Origin: an uncultured Slackia sp.
GTDB lineage: Bacteria > Actinomycetota > Coriobacteriia > Coriobacteriales > Eggerthellaceae
Length of the DNA: 64,000 nt
Assembly: GCF_934630525.1 (NCBI RefSeq)
Contig: NZ_CAKTVX010000010.1
Location: 22,980 to 86,979, forward strand
Direction of reading: 5' to 3'
The position numbers and the translations under genes were made by a program. Shown piece after piece: positions 1 to 8,638 of the stretch (the first letter of the stretch is position 1; each line of letters opens with the position of its first letter). A model generated the notes under the pieces. The model did no database searches and was not told the origin of the DNA. It saw only the letters and a program-made list of their open reading frames with translations.

Positions 1-1001
1 AACGACTCGGAAACCATGGCCAAAACCACAGCCTCCTGCTCGGCGATAATAGGCTCGTCGGGATTCAAGCCGCCCGCAACCACCACGGCGCGCGCCACGC
101 GAGAGGGCAAAAGGCCGCTCATCACTTCGGCAGCGGTACGACTCGGATGCGCCATGGACTGGTCCCAAATGAAATCGACCTTGTCTTGCGGCTCCATATC
201 GGGCAAAAGATCAAGAAATACCATTTGACCAGGCTCAACGTAACGAGACATATCGAACACGGCAATGCCGGAAATGCCCCAATCGCGGAACAGCACTTCG
301 CCGCGCTCTTCGGGGCCCTGATAGCTCGCCTCGAATTCGGGGTCGACCACATCAAGCCAGGCGTCGCGCAAATCTTCGGGCTCTTCATCGAGATACACGC
401 GCGCGCGAACGCGAATGCCGGAAAGCGCCTTGATGTTCGTCGTATCGGTTTTCAACGCCGCGAGCACAGGCGTGCATGCATGGAACGCGATATCGCTCGG
501 CAAAAGCGCGCGCGAGGGATTGCCGCCTACGGCGCACACAACCGCGTCAAAGCCTTCAACGGCATCGTCGTCAAAAGCAACCGCCCAGCCGCCGCGCGAA
601 AGCGGCGCCACCGCGCGAACCTCGCGATCGCAATGCTCGACGACGCCAGCTTCCTTCATGCCCAAGCGCAGCATGTCGAGAACCGTCGCGGCCTTGTTGC
701 TGTAAGGGTAAATGCGGCCTTCGTCTTCTTCGAACGCAAGCACGCCCAAATCTTCGAAGAAAGCCATGACCGATTCGGGCGGCAGCACGTTCATTGCTTC
801 CTGCACGAATTCGGGGTCGTTGTAATCGGAGCTCAAGATGTCGGCGTTGCTCATGTTGCAACGGCCATTGCCCGTCACAAGCAGCTTCTTGCCGACGCGA
901 TCGGCTCGTTCGAACACATGGGCCTCAGCCCCTTCTCGAGCCGCCGCGATGGCGCACGCCATGCCCGCTGCGCCACCGCCGATGATCGCCACTTTTGGCA
1001 T
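1..1001 (-). CDS. NAD(P)/FAD-dependent oxidoreductase, HI0933/BaiN-like family (3' end outside window)
   Basis: Partial gene, read on the minus strand from an ATG at 1001 to the window edge without a stop; about 333 residues are visible. The N-terminus has the FAD-binding Rossmann glycines (G8-G-G-A-A-G13) and a KKLLVTGNGRCN-type motif near residues 38-50, which is typical of the HI0933-like flavoproteins (usually about 390-420 aa), so roughly the last 60-90 residues are missing. Family members are soluble flavoproteins; some act as bile-acid or other enoate reductases, but most have no known substrate. It lies 3 nt downstream of the cysteine-rich gene ending at 1005, so the two are probably cotranscribed. 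The family call is firm; the substrate is unknown. Confidence 0.85.
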   Translation of the reverse strand, partial: MPKVAIIGGGAAGMACAIAAAREGAEAHVFERADRVGKKLLVTGNGRCNMSNADILSSDYNDPEFVQEAMNVLPPESVMAFFEDLGVLAFEEDEGRIYPYSNKAATVLDMLRLGMKEAGVVEHCDREVRAVAPLSRGGWAVAFDDDAVEGFDAVVCAVGGNPSRALLPSDIAFHACTPVLAALKTDTTNIKALSGIRVRARVYLDEEPEDLRDAWLDVVDPEFEASYQGPEERGEVLFRDWGISGIAVFDMSRYVEPGQMVFLDLLPDMEPQDKVDFIWDQSMAHPSRTAAEVMSGLLPSRVARAVVVAGGLNPDEPIIAEQEAVVLAMVSES

Positions 1002-1004
1002 ACA

Positions 1005-1364
1005 TTAACCTCGCTTCACGGCATAGGGACGCGCATCGACGATCTCGCGCGCCTTGATTGATTCAGGAGAGCCGACCTTTGGGCCATGCGCGATGAAGAA
1101 CTTGCACGTCAGGCAGAATTCCTTCACCACGACTTCGCGGTCGACATCGGGGTTTTCGAGCATATCGAGCCCCCACGCGGTTTCATGGGTAGGACGATCG
1201 CACACCGCGAATTTGCAGTCACCTGGGCAACGCTCGCCCGGGATATTATGCGGGCAGCGGCTTGCCATTTCCTCGTCGCAACCGCGCGTTTCCCAACAAT
1301 GCAACGCCATTTCGACCCCCTTCTTCAAGCCGGCGGCACACGCCGCCACGTCTTCTGCAGCCAT
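1005..1364 (-). CDS. small cysteine-rich protein, function unknown
   Basis: A 119-residue protein if started at the ATG at 1364. It is unusually rich in cysteine: C-x5-C and C-x6-C-x3-C spacings between about residues 23 and 50, then a CLTC pair near residue 84. That pattern suggests a metal or Fe-S site, but I do not recognise the family. There is no signal peptide. The stop is 3 nt before the start of the flavoprotein gene, which suggests an operon and possibly an electron-transfer or maturation role for that enzyme (inference). The start is uncertain: the open frame continues upstream into a hairpin region, and the sequence before 1364 has only a weak GGGA-type ribosome site. Confidence 0.6.
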   Translation of the reverse strand: MAAEDVAACAAGLKKGVEMALHCWETRGCDEEMASRCPHNIPGERCPGDCKFAVCDRPTHETAWGLDMLENPDVDREVVVKEFCLTCKFFIAHGPKVGSPESIKAREIVDARPYAVKRG

Positions 1365-1403
1365 TTTCCCAGATACCGCCCGCGCAGACGCCCACAAGCC
1401 CCT

Positions 1404-1439
1404 AAAAACAGCGGAAGGCCACCATACGGTGACCTTCCG
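1404..1439 (-). terminator. intrinsic terminator downstream of the nifU-like gene
   Basis: A 12-bp stem (1412-1423 with 1428-1439, containing one G-T pair) closes a 4-nt loop. On the minus strand it is followed by a T-run (complement of 1404-1408). It would end transcription coming from the nifU-like gene before the cysteine-rich gene at 1364. A-rich sequence on the other side could let it work in both directions. Confidence 0.65.
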
Positions 1440-1455
1440 AAAGAAAAACCCTGCA

Positions 1456-1693
1456 TTCACACCAAAAGTCAGCATACGTAGGCTTAGACGAGCGCGATTC
1501 ATGCGAAAGCAAGGCGACGCACACCTTCGATACGCGAGTCGCAGCTTGAACCCGAAGCGTATCGCTAGAACCCAGCGCCGCGTCGGCAGTGCGTGTTTGC
1601 TGTTTCGGTACGCGAGCGACGATCGAAAGTCAAGCCGACCGTCAGGGCCGTTTGCAGCGTCGGCGACTTTCGCCGTTCGACAGAACGGCGAAA
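1456..1693. repeat. structured intergenic element, family 2, copy A
   Basis: Non-coding stretch with three marks shared with copies near 14.6, 22.4 and 58.1 kb: an edge TTCACACCAAAAGTCAGC at 1456-1473, an internal GTACGCGAGCGACG at 1608-1621, and an edge hairpin CGTTCGACAGAACG at 1674-1687 (whole stem 1668-1678 with 1683-1693). The edge hairpin may also serve as the first terminator after the nifU-like gene. No protein-coding signal is seen. Confidence 0.55.
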
Positions 1694-1698
1694 CCAAA

Positions 1699-1929
1699 CT
1701 AAGCAGACACAACCTTGGTGATGCCCGGAATGTGCTCTTTCAGAATGCGCTCAACGCCATTGGCAAGCGTCATCTGGCTCATGGGGCAACCGTTGCATGC
1801 GCCATGCAGCTGAACGGTGACAACGCCCTCTTCGTCAACGTCGACCAGCTGAACGTCGCCGCCATCGGCCTGAAGCGCCGGGCGAATAAGGTCGAGCACG
1901 CGGCTGACTTGGTCTTTATCGATAGCCAT
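1699..1929 (-). CDS. NifU C-terminal domain-like Fe-S scaffold protein
   Basis: A 76-residue protein consisting only of the NifU C-terminal (Nfu) domain, with the cluster-binding C45-x2-C48 pair in a GACNGCP context. Such proteins bind a [4Fe-4S] cluster in the cytosol and pass it to apo-proteins. The ATG at 1929 was chosen because GAGGAG lies 6 nt upstream; the frame is open further upstream, but nothing there looks conserved. It stands between the superoxide reductase gene and a structured repeat, probably as its own short transcript. The genes around it encode many Fe-S enzymes, which fits a housekeeping cluster-assembly role. Confidence 0.88.
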   Translation of the reverse strand: MAIDKDQVSRVLDLIRPALQADGGDVQLVDVDEEGVVTVQLHGACNGCPMSQMTLANGVERILKEHIPGITKVVSA

Positions 1930-2050
1930 AGTAAGCTCCTCACATCGAATGTTCTTGTCTGCGCCATTGTATCGTAAGACGCCAAGGGCCTTGCGACGAA
2001 ACGTTTTTTCGTCCGTTTTCTTCTCGTAAAACCGCAAGGCGCCGCCTGCG

Positions 2051-2431
2051 TTAAAGCTCTTTCACCCAAAGGCCATGGAGGTTGCAATGCTCGTAGACTT
2101 TGACGGGCGCATCTCCCTCGGCGAGCGCGAACGTCGCCATGGGTTTATCGGCCGGCGTGAGCGGCGCGATCTGATACCCCTTTTCGGTCACGAGCACAAT
2201 GAGCTGAATGTAATGGGCGTCCATCATCGGGTGCTCGACTTCGCCCACCTGAACCTTGACGGTCGACCCATCGATTTCGACGGCCGGCACGTGCTTCTCG
2301 AACGCGCCGTCGACAGCGCCCGCAACGAGCTCCTCCATCGGCTCGCCGCAGCACACCAGGGGTACGCCGGAATCGACGACCTTAATCGCGATGTTTCCGC
2401 AGTGAGCGCACTTGTACAGCTTGATGTCCAT
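2051..2431 (-). CDS. dfx: desulfoferrodoxin (superoxide reductase)
   Basis: A 126-residue two-domain protein. The N-terminal desulforedoxin domain has C8, C11, C27 and C28 for a rubredoxin-like iron. The catalytic superoxide reductase domain has EKHVP (H47), HPM and HYI histidines and the C-terminal CNLHG (C116, H119) that ligates the active Fe(His)4Cys centre. It reduces superoxide to peroxide in the cytosol of anaerobes, usually with electrons from rubredoxin. An extended -10-like CATAAT (complement of 2497-2502) lies 66 nt upstream of the start. Length and motifs match the family; no anomaly is seen. Confidence 0.95.
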   Translation of the reverse strand: MDIKLYKCAHCGNIAIKVVDSGVPLVCCGEPMEELVAGAVDGAFEKHVPAVEIDGSTVKVQVGEVEHPMMDAHYIQLIVLVTEKGYQIAPLTPADKPMATFALAEGDAPVKVYEHCNLHGLWVKEL

Positions 2432-2595
2432 GACTCCCCCTTTTTCCTTGAACGGATTCTGCGTCGCGCTACCGCAAAGGCAGCTTCAACACCTCCATTA
2501 TGCATCCTTGGAGCATGGCCGGGGCAAACCGTTGCCAACCTGGTTTCACGTCGTGGCTTTAGAGTGCCTTGCCTCAACCGAAAACAGGATACGCC

Positions 2596-3438
2596 CTAAG
2601 GCTGGCTTATCTCAGAATCAGGAAGGCCCATCTGGGGTTTCTTCGTTTTCCACGCATATATAAGGAAAACAACGCCCGCAACCATAAGCGGAATAGAAAG
2701 CGCTTGCCCCATAGTGAACCAATGGGTTCCCAAAAGGTAGCCAATTTGAGCATCGGGCTGGCGAATGAACTCCACCATAAAACGGAAGAATCCATAGAGC
2801 AGCAAAAACGTTCCGAAGAAGGTTCCGCGCGGACGCGCCGGGGTTTTACGCGAGAGCGCAAACAGGATAATGAAGAGCACGACGCCCTCGAGCAGCGCCT
2901 CATACAGCTGCGAGGGATGGCGCGCCATCGTGCCCGCGGCGCCCCCAAACACCACGCCCCATGGCACATCGGTGGGAGCGCCCCACAGCTCGCCGTTGAT
3001 GAAGTTCGCGCAGCGACCAAAGAACAGGCCAATAGGCACACCGACAACGCCCATATCGGCCAACGTGAGAAACGGGATCTTCGTGATTTTCGCCGCAATA
3101 AAGCCGCCAATAATCACGCCCACGAGTCCACCGTGGAAACTCATGCCGCCCTCGTTGAACGCGAGAATTTTCTCGGGATGCTGCAGGTAGTACCCATCGC
3201 CGTATACGAGTACATAGCCCAAACGGCCGCCAAGAATCACGCCGAAAATCACGCAAAAGACCACCGTGAAAAAGGCATCGTCGTTAATGCGGATCTTCCA
3301 ACGTTGGGAAAGTTTGGCGATAACGAGAAAGGCACAAATGAAGCCGGCGACGTAGGCCAGTCCATACCAACGAATTTGCAGCGGCCCCAAAGAAAGCGCC
3401 ACGGGGTCAATTGCATGATAGATATCGTTGAGCGTCAT
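2596..3438 (-). CDS. lgt: prolipoprotein diacylglyceryl transferase
   Basis: A 280-residue multi-pass membrane protein (about seven hydrophobic segments). It carries the Lgt signature GRCANFINGELWG and the conserved FHGGL histidine segment. It transfers diacylglycerol from phosphatidylglycerol to the lipobox cysteine of prelipoproteins in the cytoplasmic membrane. The ATG at 3438 follows a GGGGA-type ribosome site. A terminator separates it from the upstream LCP gene, so it probably has its own promoter. Length is normal. Confidence 0.95.
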   Translation of the reverse strand: MTLNDIYHAIDPVALSLGPLQIRWYGLAYVAGFICAFLVIAKLSQRWKIRINDDAFFTVVFCVIFGVILGGRLGYVLVYGDGYYLQHPEKILAFNEGGMSFHGGLVGVIIGGFIAAKITKIPFLTLADMGVVGVPIGLFFGRCANFINGELWGAPTDVPWGVVFGGAAGTMARHPSQLYEALLEGVVLFIILFALSRKTPARPRGTFFGTFLLLYGFFRFMVEFIRQPDAQIGYLLGTHWFTMGQALSIPLMVAGVVFLIYAWKTKKPQMGLPDSEISQP

Positions 3439-3460
3439 AGGGGCTCCCCTTCTAAAAACT

Positions 3461-3482
3461 CGCCCCGCGCTAAGGCGGGGCG
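3461..3482 (-). terminator. intrinsic terminator after the LCP gene
   Basis: A perfect 8-bp GC stem (3461-3468 with 3475-3482) with a 6-nt loop. On the minus strand it is followed by AGTTTTTAG. It lies between the end of the LCP gene (3504) and the start of lgt (3438) and ends the murA-LCP transcript. Confidence 0.85.
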
Positions 3483-3503
3483 TGATTGCGTTTCGCCTAC
3501 AGG

Positions 3504-5138
3504 CTATGCCGCGCTATTCACGGCAGCAGCGGACGAACCTTCCGCTTCGACGTCGGAATCGCTCGACGCACTTGAATTCGATGCTTCGCTCGAAGTTGCC
3601 GAGGCATCCTTTTGCGAAAGAGGCACGATATTGCCGTCTTCGTCGACCGTTTCGTTGCGCGCGGCGAGCACCGTGCGCCAGTCTTTGCCGATGACCACAT
3701 ACACGTTCGTGTCGAACGAATAATGAACGGTATCTTGCAGCGTGCGGCCAATGCCAAGAGCAGCCACCACGGCATTGGCGGCATTTTCCTTATCGGCATC
3801 GCCGTATACGACGAGCGTTTCGTCGTATACCTGCATGGAGGTGTTGCCCGTATCGGTCACGTTGAAACCGACCTGGCGCAACATGTCGGCCGCTTCTGAA
3901 GCCGCGCCCACAACGTCGCCGCCGTTGTAAACCGAAACCGTGTAGCTGCCCGCATCGATAGAGCCCAACACGTCGGCAGCGTCGGCCTGCGGCGTCTCAC
4001 CAGCGCGAATGCGATCCATCATTTCCGTAATCGCATCGTCGACGGGCACCTGATATGTTTTCCCGCTCGACTGCGCGGAATACGTGGGCAAAGCCGCAAC
4101 CTGCATATTCTCGGTCGAAATGGAGCGAATGCCTTCGAGGAATGCCCCGATTGCCTTTACGTCCATGTCGGTTTGCACGAGGTTCGCAAGGCCATCCATG
4201 CGCATATAGTAGCCAAGCCCGCCCTCTACCGAGGTCGCCTTCTGCATAAGGGCCACCGCCACGAGCGCCTGCACCTTGCCGCGCGTCTCTTCGGCGTTCA
4301 CGGCATAATCATCTGCTCGACAGGCAAAAATCGCCTGCTCGCCGTTGAGAGTCTGCTCGCCTGCCGAAAGTTTCATATCGCCCGCCTGGGCATCGACGAT
4401 ATCTTCGGGAAGATTGACATCGATGCCGCCAAGCTCGTCAACGAGCTCGGCGAAGTTATGCGCATCAATCGTCGCATAATGGGACAGCTTGATGCCGAGC
4501 AAATCGTTCACGGCGTTGACCAAGCCGACGGTGCCCTCGGAGGCTCGAATTTCGCCGAGGGAAGTGCGCGAGGAGCCATTGGTCGACACGCGCGTGCTCG
4601 AGGGAAGCGAAATCGCGTAGGCGGTATTCGCTTCGGGATCGGTGCGCATAACGACAATCGAATCGGGCGACGAGCCGTCTTCCCCATCGTCAAAATCGGC
4701 GCAGAGCAGCGAATACGTCGCTTTCCCCTCGCCCGAATCGGCAACGAGGGCCGATTTCAGCGAAGAATCGTCGAGCACGAGGCGAGAGTTGATGCCGTTC
4801 ACGAAAACGAACGATGCGACGACGCACGCGACGATCACGATAAGCACCGCAAGCGCAGCCACGAGCGCGATTTTGCGCCTTCGGCCCGCGGCAACATTTC
4901 GCTCGACGTACGAACGTCGGTTCATGCGCGCCTCATAGGCAAAGCGATCTTCGCGCGTCGTGGTGTTCGGCAGCACTTGATGAATCTCGCCGCGCACTGC
5001 CGAGCGAGCATAACGCTGATTCGCGCCCTTGCGATGCCCCACTGAAGGGCGGGGCGCCGACACGTGCGTCTCGATCGTCGATTCGCGCACGCGGTTCGAC
5101 AATCGCTTGTAGTTGTGGCTCGATGGTTTACGCGACAT
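3504..5138 (-). CDS. LytR-CpsA-Psr (LCP) family protein with C-terminal LytR_C domain
   Basis: A 544-residue protein with a basic N-terminal cytoplasmic tail (residues 1-88), one transmembrane segment at about 89-112, an extracellular LCP catalytic domain (about 140-330, including the DSIVVMR and DDY-type acidic/arginine positions) and a LytR_C domain (about 400-490), then a Ser/Ala/Glu-rich tail. LCP proteins transfer undecaprenyl-linked glycopolymers to peptidoglycan. The gene starts 12 nt after murA, so the two probably form an operon in envelope assembly. The ATG at 5138 is preceded by AGGTG. The long N-terminal tail is typical of actinobacterial members. Confidence 0.9.
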   Translation of the reverse strand: MSRKPSSHNYKRLSNRVRESTIETHVSAPRPSVGHRKGANQRYARSAVRGEIHQVLPNTTTREDRFAYEARMNRRSYVERNVAAGRRRKIALVAALAVLIVIVACVVASFVFVNGINSRLVLDDSSLKSALVADSGEGKATYSLLCADFDDGEDGSSPDSIVVMRTDPEANTAYAISLPSSTRVSTNGSSRTSLGEIRASEGTVGLVNAVNDLLGIKLSHYATIDAHNFAELVDELGGIDVNLPEDIVDAQAGDMKLSAGEQTLNGEQAIFACRADDYAVNAEETRGKVQALVAVALMQKATSVEGGLGYYMRMDGLANLVQTDMDVKAIGAFLEGIRSISTENMQVAALPTYSAQSSGKTYQVPVDDAITEMMDRIRAGETPQADAADVLGSIDAGSYTVSVYNGGDVVGAASEAADMLRQVGFNVTDTGNTSMQVYDETLVVYGDADKENAANAVVAALGIGRTLQDTVHYSFDTNVYVVIGKDWRTVLAARNETVDEDGNIVPLSQKDASATSSEASNSSASSDSDVEAEGSSAAAVNSAA

Positions 5139-5150
5139 GCAACACCTGCG

Positions 5151-6437
5151 CTACCAGTCGATATCGTCTTCGTCGGGAACGCGACGAACATTCGCGCCCA
5201 GGCCCGTGAGCTTGCCCACGTAGTCTTCGTAGCCGCGATCGATGTGATAAATGTTGTGCACCTGAGTTTCGCCCTCGGCAAAAATGCCGGCAAGCACCAA
5301 GGCGGCGCCGCAACGCAAGTCGGTCGCCTTCACGCTTGCGCCTTGCAAAGTAGGCACGCCCTCAACAACCGCGTGATGGTCTTCAATGGTGATTTCGGCA
5401 CCCATGCGTCCGATTTCAGCGGCAAACATAAAGCGGTTTTCGAAAACATTCTCGGTAATCACGGAGTTGCCGTTCGCGACAGAGGCGAGCAGCATGAACT
5501 GCGCCTGCAAATCGGTGGGGAACCCTGGATGCGGCAGCGTTTGAATATCGGTGGGCAGCAGAGGACCCTTGCGCGAAACCGTGATGGAATCGTCACCCAC
5601 ATCGACCGAGCAGCCCATGGCGGAAAGCTTCATAAGCGCCATGCGCAAGAAGCTCGGATCGATGCCGCGAACGGTAACGGGGCCGCCCGTAAGCGCGCCG
5701 CCCACGAGGAAGGTGCCCGCTTCAATGCGGTCGCCAACCGTGGAATGCTCGCACGGATGCAAGCTGGAAAGCTCCACGCCATCGATGATGATTTCAGCCG
5801 TGCCAGCGCCCGAAATGCGAGCGCCCATAGAATTGAGCATGTTCGCAAGGTCTTCGATTTCAGGCTCGCGAGCCGCGTTCTCGATAACCGTTTGGCCTTG
5901 AGCCGTCACGGCGCACATCATGGTATTTTCCGTGGCGCCCACGCTGGGGAAATCGAGCGCAACGTATGCACCATGCAAGCCGTTGGGCGTGCTTGCCTCG
6001 ATATAGCCGTGGTCGGTATGGAAATGAACGCCAAGCGCCTCCATGCCAACCATATGCATGTCGATTTTACGAGCACCCAGGTTGCAACCGCCCGGCATGG
6101 CAACGCGAGCCTTGCCGAAACGAGCCACCAAGGGGCCGAGAACCGAAATGGATGCACGCATCTTCGAAACGAGCTCATACGGCGTTTCCCATGTATCAAC
6201 GCCAGCAGTGTCGACATACAGCGTGTGGCCATCGCGGCGAACGCTGCCGCCAAGGGTCTCGATAACCTTCGACATAACCACAATGTCGGAAATAAGAGGC
6301 ACGTTATGAATGGCGCTTTCGCCCTGGCCCAAAAGGGCCGCCGCGATAAGCTTGAGGGCCGAATTCTTCGCGCCCGAAATATGCACCTCGCCCGCAAGCG
6401 GCGTTCCGCCTTCGACGACGATTTTCTCTTTTGCCAT
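5151..6437 (-). CDS. murA: UDP-N-acetylglucosamine 1-carboxyvinyltransferase
   Basis: A 428-residue enzyme that transfers enolpyruvate from PEP to UDP-GlcNAc, the first committed step of peptidoglycan synthesis in the cytosol. The N-terminal GAKNSALKLIAA motif and the loop PGGCNLGARKIDMH with catalytic C118 (the fosfomycin target) are present. The ATG at 6437 was chosen over one 18 codons upstream because GGAGGT lies 6 nt before it and the MurA fold begins there. It is the first gene of a two-gene operon with the LCP gene. Length is normal. Confidence 0.96.
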   Translation of the reverse strand: MAKEKIVVEGGTPLAGEVHISGAKNSALKLIAAALLGQGESAIHNVPLISDIVVMSKVIETLGGSVRRDGHTLYVDTAGVDTWETPYELVSKMRASISVLGPLVARFGKARVAMPGGCNLGARKIDMHMVGMEALGVHFHTDHGYIEASTPNGLHGAYVALDFPSVGATENTMMCAVTAQGQTVIENAAREPEIEDLANMLNSMGARISGAGTAEIIIDGVELSSLHPCEHSTVGDRIEAGTFLVGGALTGGPVTVRGIDPSFLRMALMKLSAMGCSVDVGDDSITVSRKGPLLPTDIQTLPHPGFPTDLQAQFMLLASVANGNSVITENVFENRFMFAAEIGRMGAEITIEDHHAVVEGVPTLQGASVKATDLRCGAALVLAGIFAEGETQVHNIYHIDRGYEDYVGKLTGLGANVRRVPDEDDIDW

Positions 6438-6544
6438 AAGATTACCTCCGCAATCGTTTGCGCCCCCAACGTATCGGCGGCGTATATGCAAGCTGTTATT
6501 GTCGCACGAACGGAAGCGTCGTTAAAGGGACGAAGCCCGAAACA

Positions 6545-6580
6545 AGAAAACCCCCACTGCGCACGCAGCAAGGGTTTTCT
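6545..6580 (-). terminator. hairpin between tsf terminator and murA (possible leader attenuator)
   Basis: AGAAAACCC (6545-6553) pairs with GGGTTTTCT (6572-6580), and a shorter CTGCG/CGCAG stem nests inside. On the minus strand it is followed by TTGTTTC. It lies in the murA upstream region, already past the tsf terminator, so it may be a second terminator or an attenuator in the murA leader. Its function is not shown by sequence alone. Confidence 0.4.
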
Positions 6581-6657
6581 GGTCGACACTGTGCAGTAAT
6601 CTCGCGGGCGTCTTGCCTTTCAGGTTTCGCGCATGGCCGTAATCCGCGCAAATAAAA

Positions 6658-6679
6658 ATGCCGGCCCGAAGGCCGGCAT
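6658..6679 (-). terminator. intrinsic terminator after tsf
   Basis: A 9-bp stem ATGCCGGCC/GGCCGGCAT with a tight 4-nt loop, followed on the minus strand by a TTTTTATTT tract. It lies 15 nt downstream of the tsf stop. Confidence 0.9.
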
Positions 6680-6693
6680 CGTAAAGGCGTCGA

Positions 6694-7563
6694 TTATTCG
6701 GCAGCCTCGCCAAGCGCGAAGCGCTTGAAGCCGGTGACCTTGATGAAGCCACCGAGCTGCTTGGCAACGGAGTCAACGTACTCAGCAACGCTCTGATCAG
6801 GGTTCTTCACGAACGCCTGCTCAACAAGGCACTGCTCCTTGTAGAACTTCTGCAGACGGCCGGTAGCCATCTTCTCCTGGATAGCCTCGGGCTTGCCAGA
6901 TTCGGCAGCCTGAGCCTTGTAGATGCCCATCTCATGCTCAACAACAGCAGGAGCAACATCTTCGCGAGAGGTCGCGATGGGGTCGACAGCGGCGACCTGC
7001 ATGGCAACGTCGCGGCCGCACTGAGCGAACTCGGGAGCGGTGGCGTCAACGCCCTCGGTGGCGAAGGAAACCAGAACGCCAATCTTGCCGCCCATGTGGA
7101 TGTAAGAGCACACAGCGTCAGCCTCGAGCGTAGCGAAGCGAGCGAGCTGGGTGTTCTCGCCCATCACATGGATGCAGTCGGCGACAACGGCCTCGACGGT
7201 CTCGCCGTCAATCTCGGAAGCCTTCAGGGCGTCGAGATCGGCAGGCTTGTTAGCGACAGCGGCGCGAGCGATCTTCTCAGCGTAAGCCTTGAACTTCTCG
7301 TTCATGCCCACGAAGTCGGTCTCGCAGTTGAGCTCGACGAGAGCGCCCGTCTTGCCGTCCTCGGAAACCAGGGCCATAACGGTGCCCTCGTTGGTGGCGC
7401 GGCCGGCCTTCTTGGCAACAGCGGCAAGGCCACGGGTGCGCAGAACGTCAACGGCGCCGTCCATGTCGCCGTCGGCCTCGGCGAGGGCCTTCTTGCACTC
7501 CATCATGCCTGCGCCGGTCATTTCGCGCAGTTCCTTGACCATGGAAGCGGTGATGTTTGCCAT
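6694..7563 (-). CDS. tsf: translation elongation factor Ts
   Basis: A 289-residue guanine-nucleotide exchange factor for EF-Tu. The N-terminal UBA-like domain (MVKELREMTGAGMMECKKAL) and the core TDFVG motif at residues 82-86, which displaces Mg2+ from EF-Tu, are clear. It follows rpsB, the usual arrangement, with an attenuator hairpin between them. The ATG at 7563 has a GAAAGGAA ribosome site. Length is normal. Confidence 0.97.
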   Translation of the reverse strand: MANITASMVKELREMTGAGMMECKKALAEADGDMDGAVDVLRTRGLAAVAKKAGRATNEGTVMALVSEDGKTGALVELNCETDFVGMNEKFKAYAEKIARAAVANKPADLDALKASEIDGETVEAVVADCIHVMGENTQLARFATLEADAVCSYIHMGGKIGVLVSFATEGVDATAPEFAQCGRDVAMQVAAVDPIATSREDVAPAVVEHEMGIYKAQAAESGKPEAIQEKMATGRLQKFYKEQCLVEQAFVKNPDQSVAEYVDSVAKQLGGFIKVTGFKRFALGEAAE

Positions 7564-7600
7564 CTTTGCGGTTCCTTTCTCAAGTTCTCTCTTGGAAAAA

Positions 7601-7634
7601 CGGGCCCCGCTTCGCTCTTCAGAAACAGGGCCCG
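7601..7634 (-). terminator. attenuator hairpin between rpsB and tsf
   Basis: CGGGCCC (7601-7607) and GGGCCCG (7628-7634) form a stem with a 20-nt loop, followed on the minus strand by TTTTTCC. Placed between two cotranscribed translation genes, it probably reduces the amount of tsf message relative to rpsB, as the rpsB-tsf spacer terminator does in other bacteria. Confidence 0.7.
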
Positions 7635-7690
7635 ACCTCTACGTATTGGTAGAAAGCACTGGGCTTTCAACGTATGCGTAAATTAATTAC

Positions 7691-8443
7691 TTACTCAGCA
7701 GCAACTTCGGCAGCGGCTTCAGCAGCCTCGGCCTCGGCGGCCATCTGCTCTTCGATGACGGGAGCGCCAGTAGCGGCGATCACAGCGTCGGCAACGAAGG
7801 TGCAGAGCAGGTTGACCGAACGGATGGCGTCGTCGTTGGCAGGAATGCCGAACTCGACGTCGTCGGGGTCGCAGTTGGTGTCGAGGGTGCCCACCACGGG
7901 AATGCCAAGACGCTTGGCCTCGTGGATAGCGAGCTGCTCACGGTTGGTGTCAACGACGAAGATAGCGTCGGGGAGCTTCTTCATGTTGCGGATGCCGTTG
8001 AGGTTGGTCTGCAGCTTGGCGAGTTCCTTCTTGAGCAGGATCTGCTCCTTCTTGGGCAGAACTTCCATGCGGCCGTCGGCTTCCATGGCCTCGAGCTCTT
8101 CCATGCGCTGAACGCGGGAGCGAATGGTCACGAAGTTGGTGAGCATGCCGCCGAGCCAGCGAGCGTTGATGTAAGGCATGCCGCAGCGGTCAGCCTGAGT
8201 GGCGACAGCTTCCTGGGCCTGCTTCTTGGTGCCGACGAACAGAACCGTGCCACCCTTGGCAGCGGTGTTCTCGACGAAGGTGTAAGCCTGGTCGAGACCA
8301 ACGAGGGTCTGCTTGAGGTCGAGGATGTAGATGTCACCACGGTTGCCGAAGATGTACGGCTTCATCTTGGGGTTCCAACGACGGGTCTGGTGACCGAAGT
8401 GAGCGCCTGCTTCGAGCAGGGACTTGACGCTGATTTTCGCCAT
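7691..8443 (-). CDS. rpsB: 30S ribosomal protein S2
   Basis: A 250-residue S2 protein. The N-terminal VKSLLEAGAHFGHQTRRWNPKMKPYIFGNRG block is diagnostic. The ATG at 8443 (product starting MAKISV) was chosen over one four codons upstream because GGAG lies 7 nt before it. The C-terminus is an Ala/Glu-rich tail, common in actinobacterial S2. It is cotranscribed with tsf from a strong promoter at about 8558-8585, through a structured leader. Confidence 0.97.
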   Translation of the reverse strand: MAKISVKSLLEAGAHFGHQTRRWNPKMKPYIFGNRGDIYILDLKQTLVGLDQAYTFVENTAAKGGTVLFVGTKKQAQEAVATQADRCGMPYINARWLGGMLTNFVTIRSRVQRMEELEAMEADGRMEVLPKKEQILLKKELAKLQTNLNGIRNMKKLPDAIFVVDTNREQLAIHEAKRLGIPVVGTLDTNCDPDDVEFGIPANDDAIRSVNLLCTFVADAVIAATGAPVIEEQMAAEAEAAEAAAEVAAE

Positions 8444-8551
8444 GTCATTCTCCATTCGTTAAGCGTCTGCCCGAGGTCATCCCCGACACCGCAGCCTTTT
8501 TCGGTGGCCACTCGCGGCGCTAGGTCGCTCGGACATGTGAAATATAGAAAC
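8444..8551 (-). promoter_or_regulatory. rpsB 5' leader, possible S2 autoregulatory structure
   Basis: The roughly 108-nt untranslated leader can fold with an outer 8-bp stem (RNA of 8528-8535 with 8468-8475) enclosing a CACCG/CGGTG hairpin (complement of 8502-8506 and 8487-8491). S2 is known to repress its own operon through its leader in several bacteria; a similar role here is inference from structure and position only. Confidence 0.4.
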
Positions 8552-8557
8552 CATGGC

Positions 8558-8585
8558 ATTATACGACCTTGCAGGCGCAATGCAA
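8558..8585 (-). promoter_or_regulatory. rpsB-tsf promoter
   Basis: On the minus strand, TTGCAT (complement of 8580-8585), a 16-bp spacer and a consensus TATAAT (complement of 8558-8563). The predicted start is near 8551. Confidence 0.8.
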
Positions 8586-8638
8586 GAGAAATCCACAAGG
8601 AAGTGGAGATATGCAGACGAAGAGCCCCCTTGAACGCT

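Noticed and set aside
5064..6599. Plus-strand open frame of about 511 codons
   Set aside because: It is opposite murA and shows no protein-like pattern.
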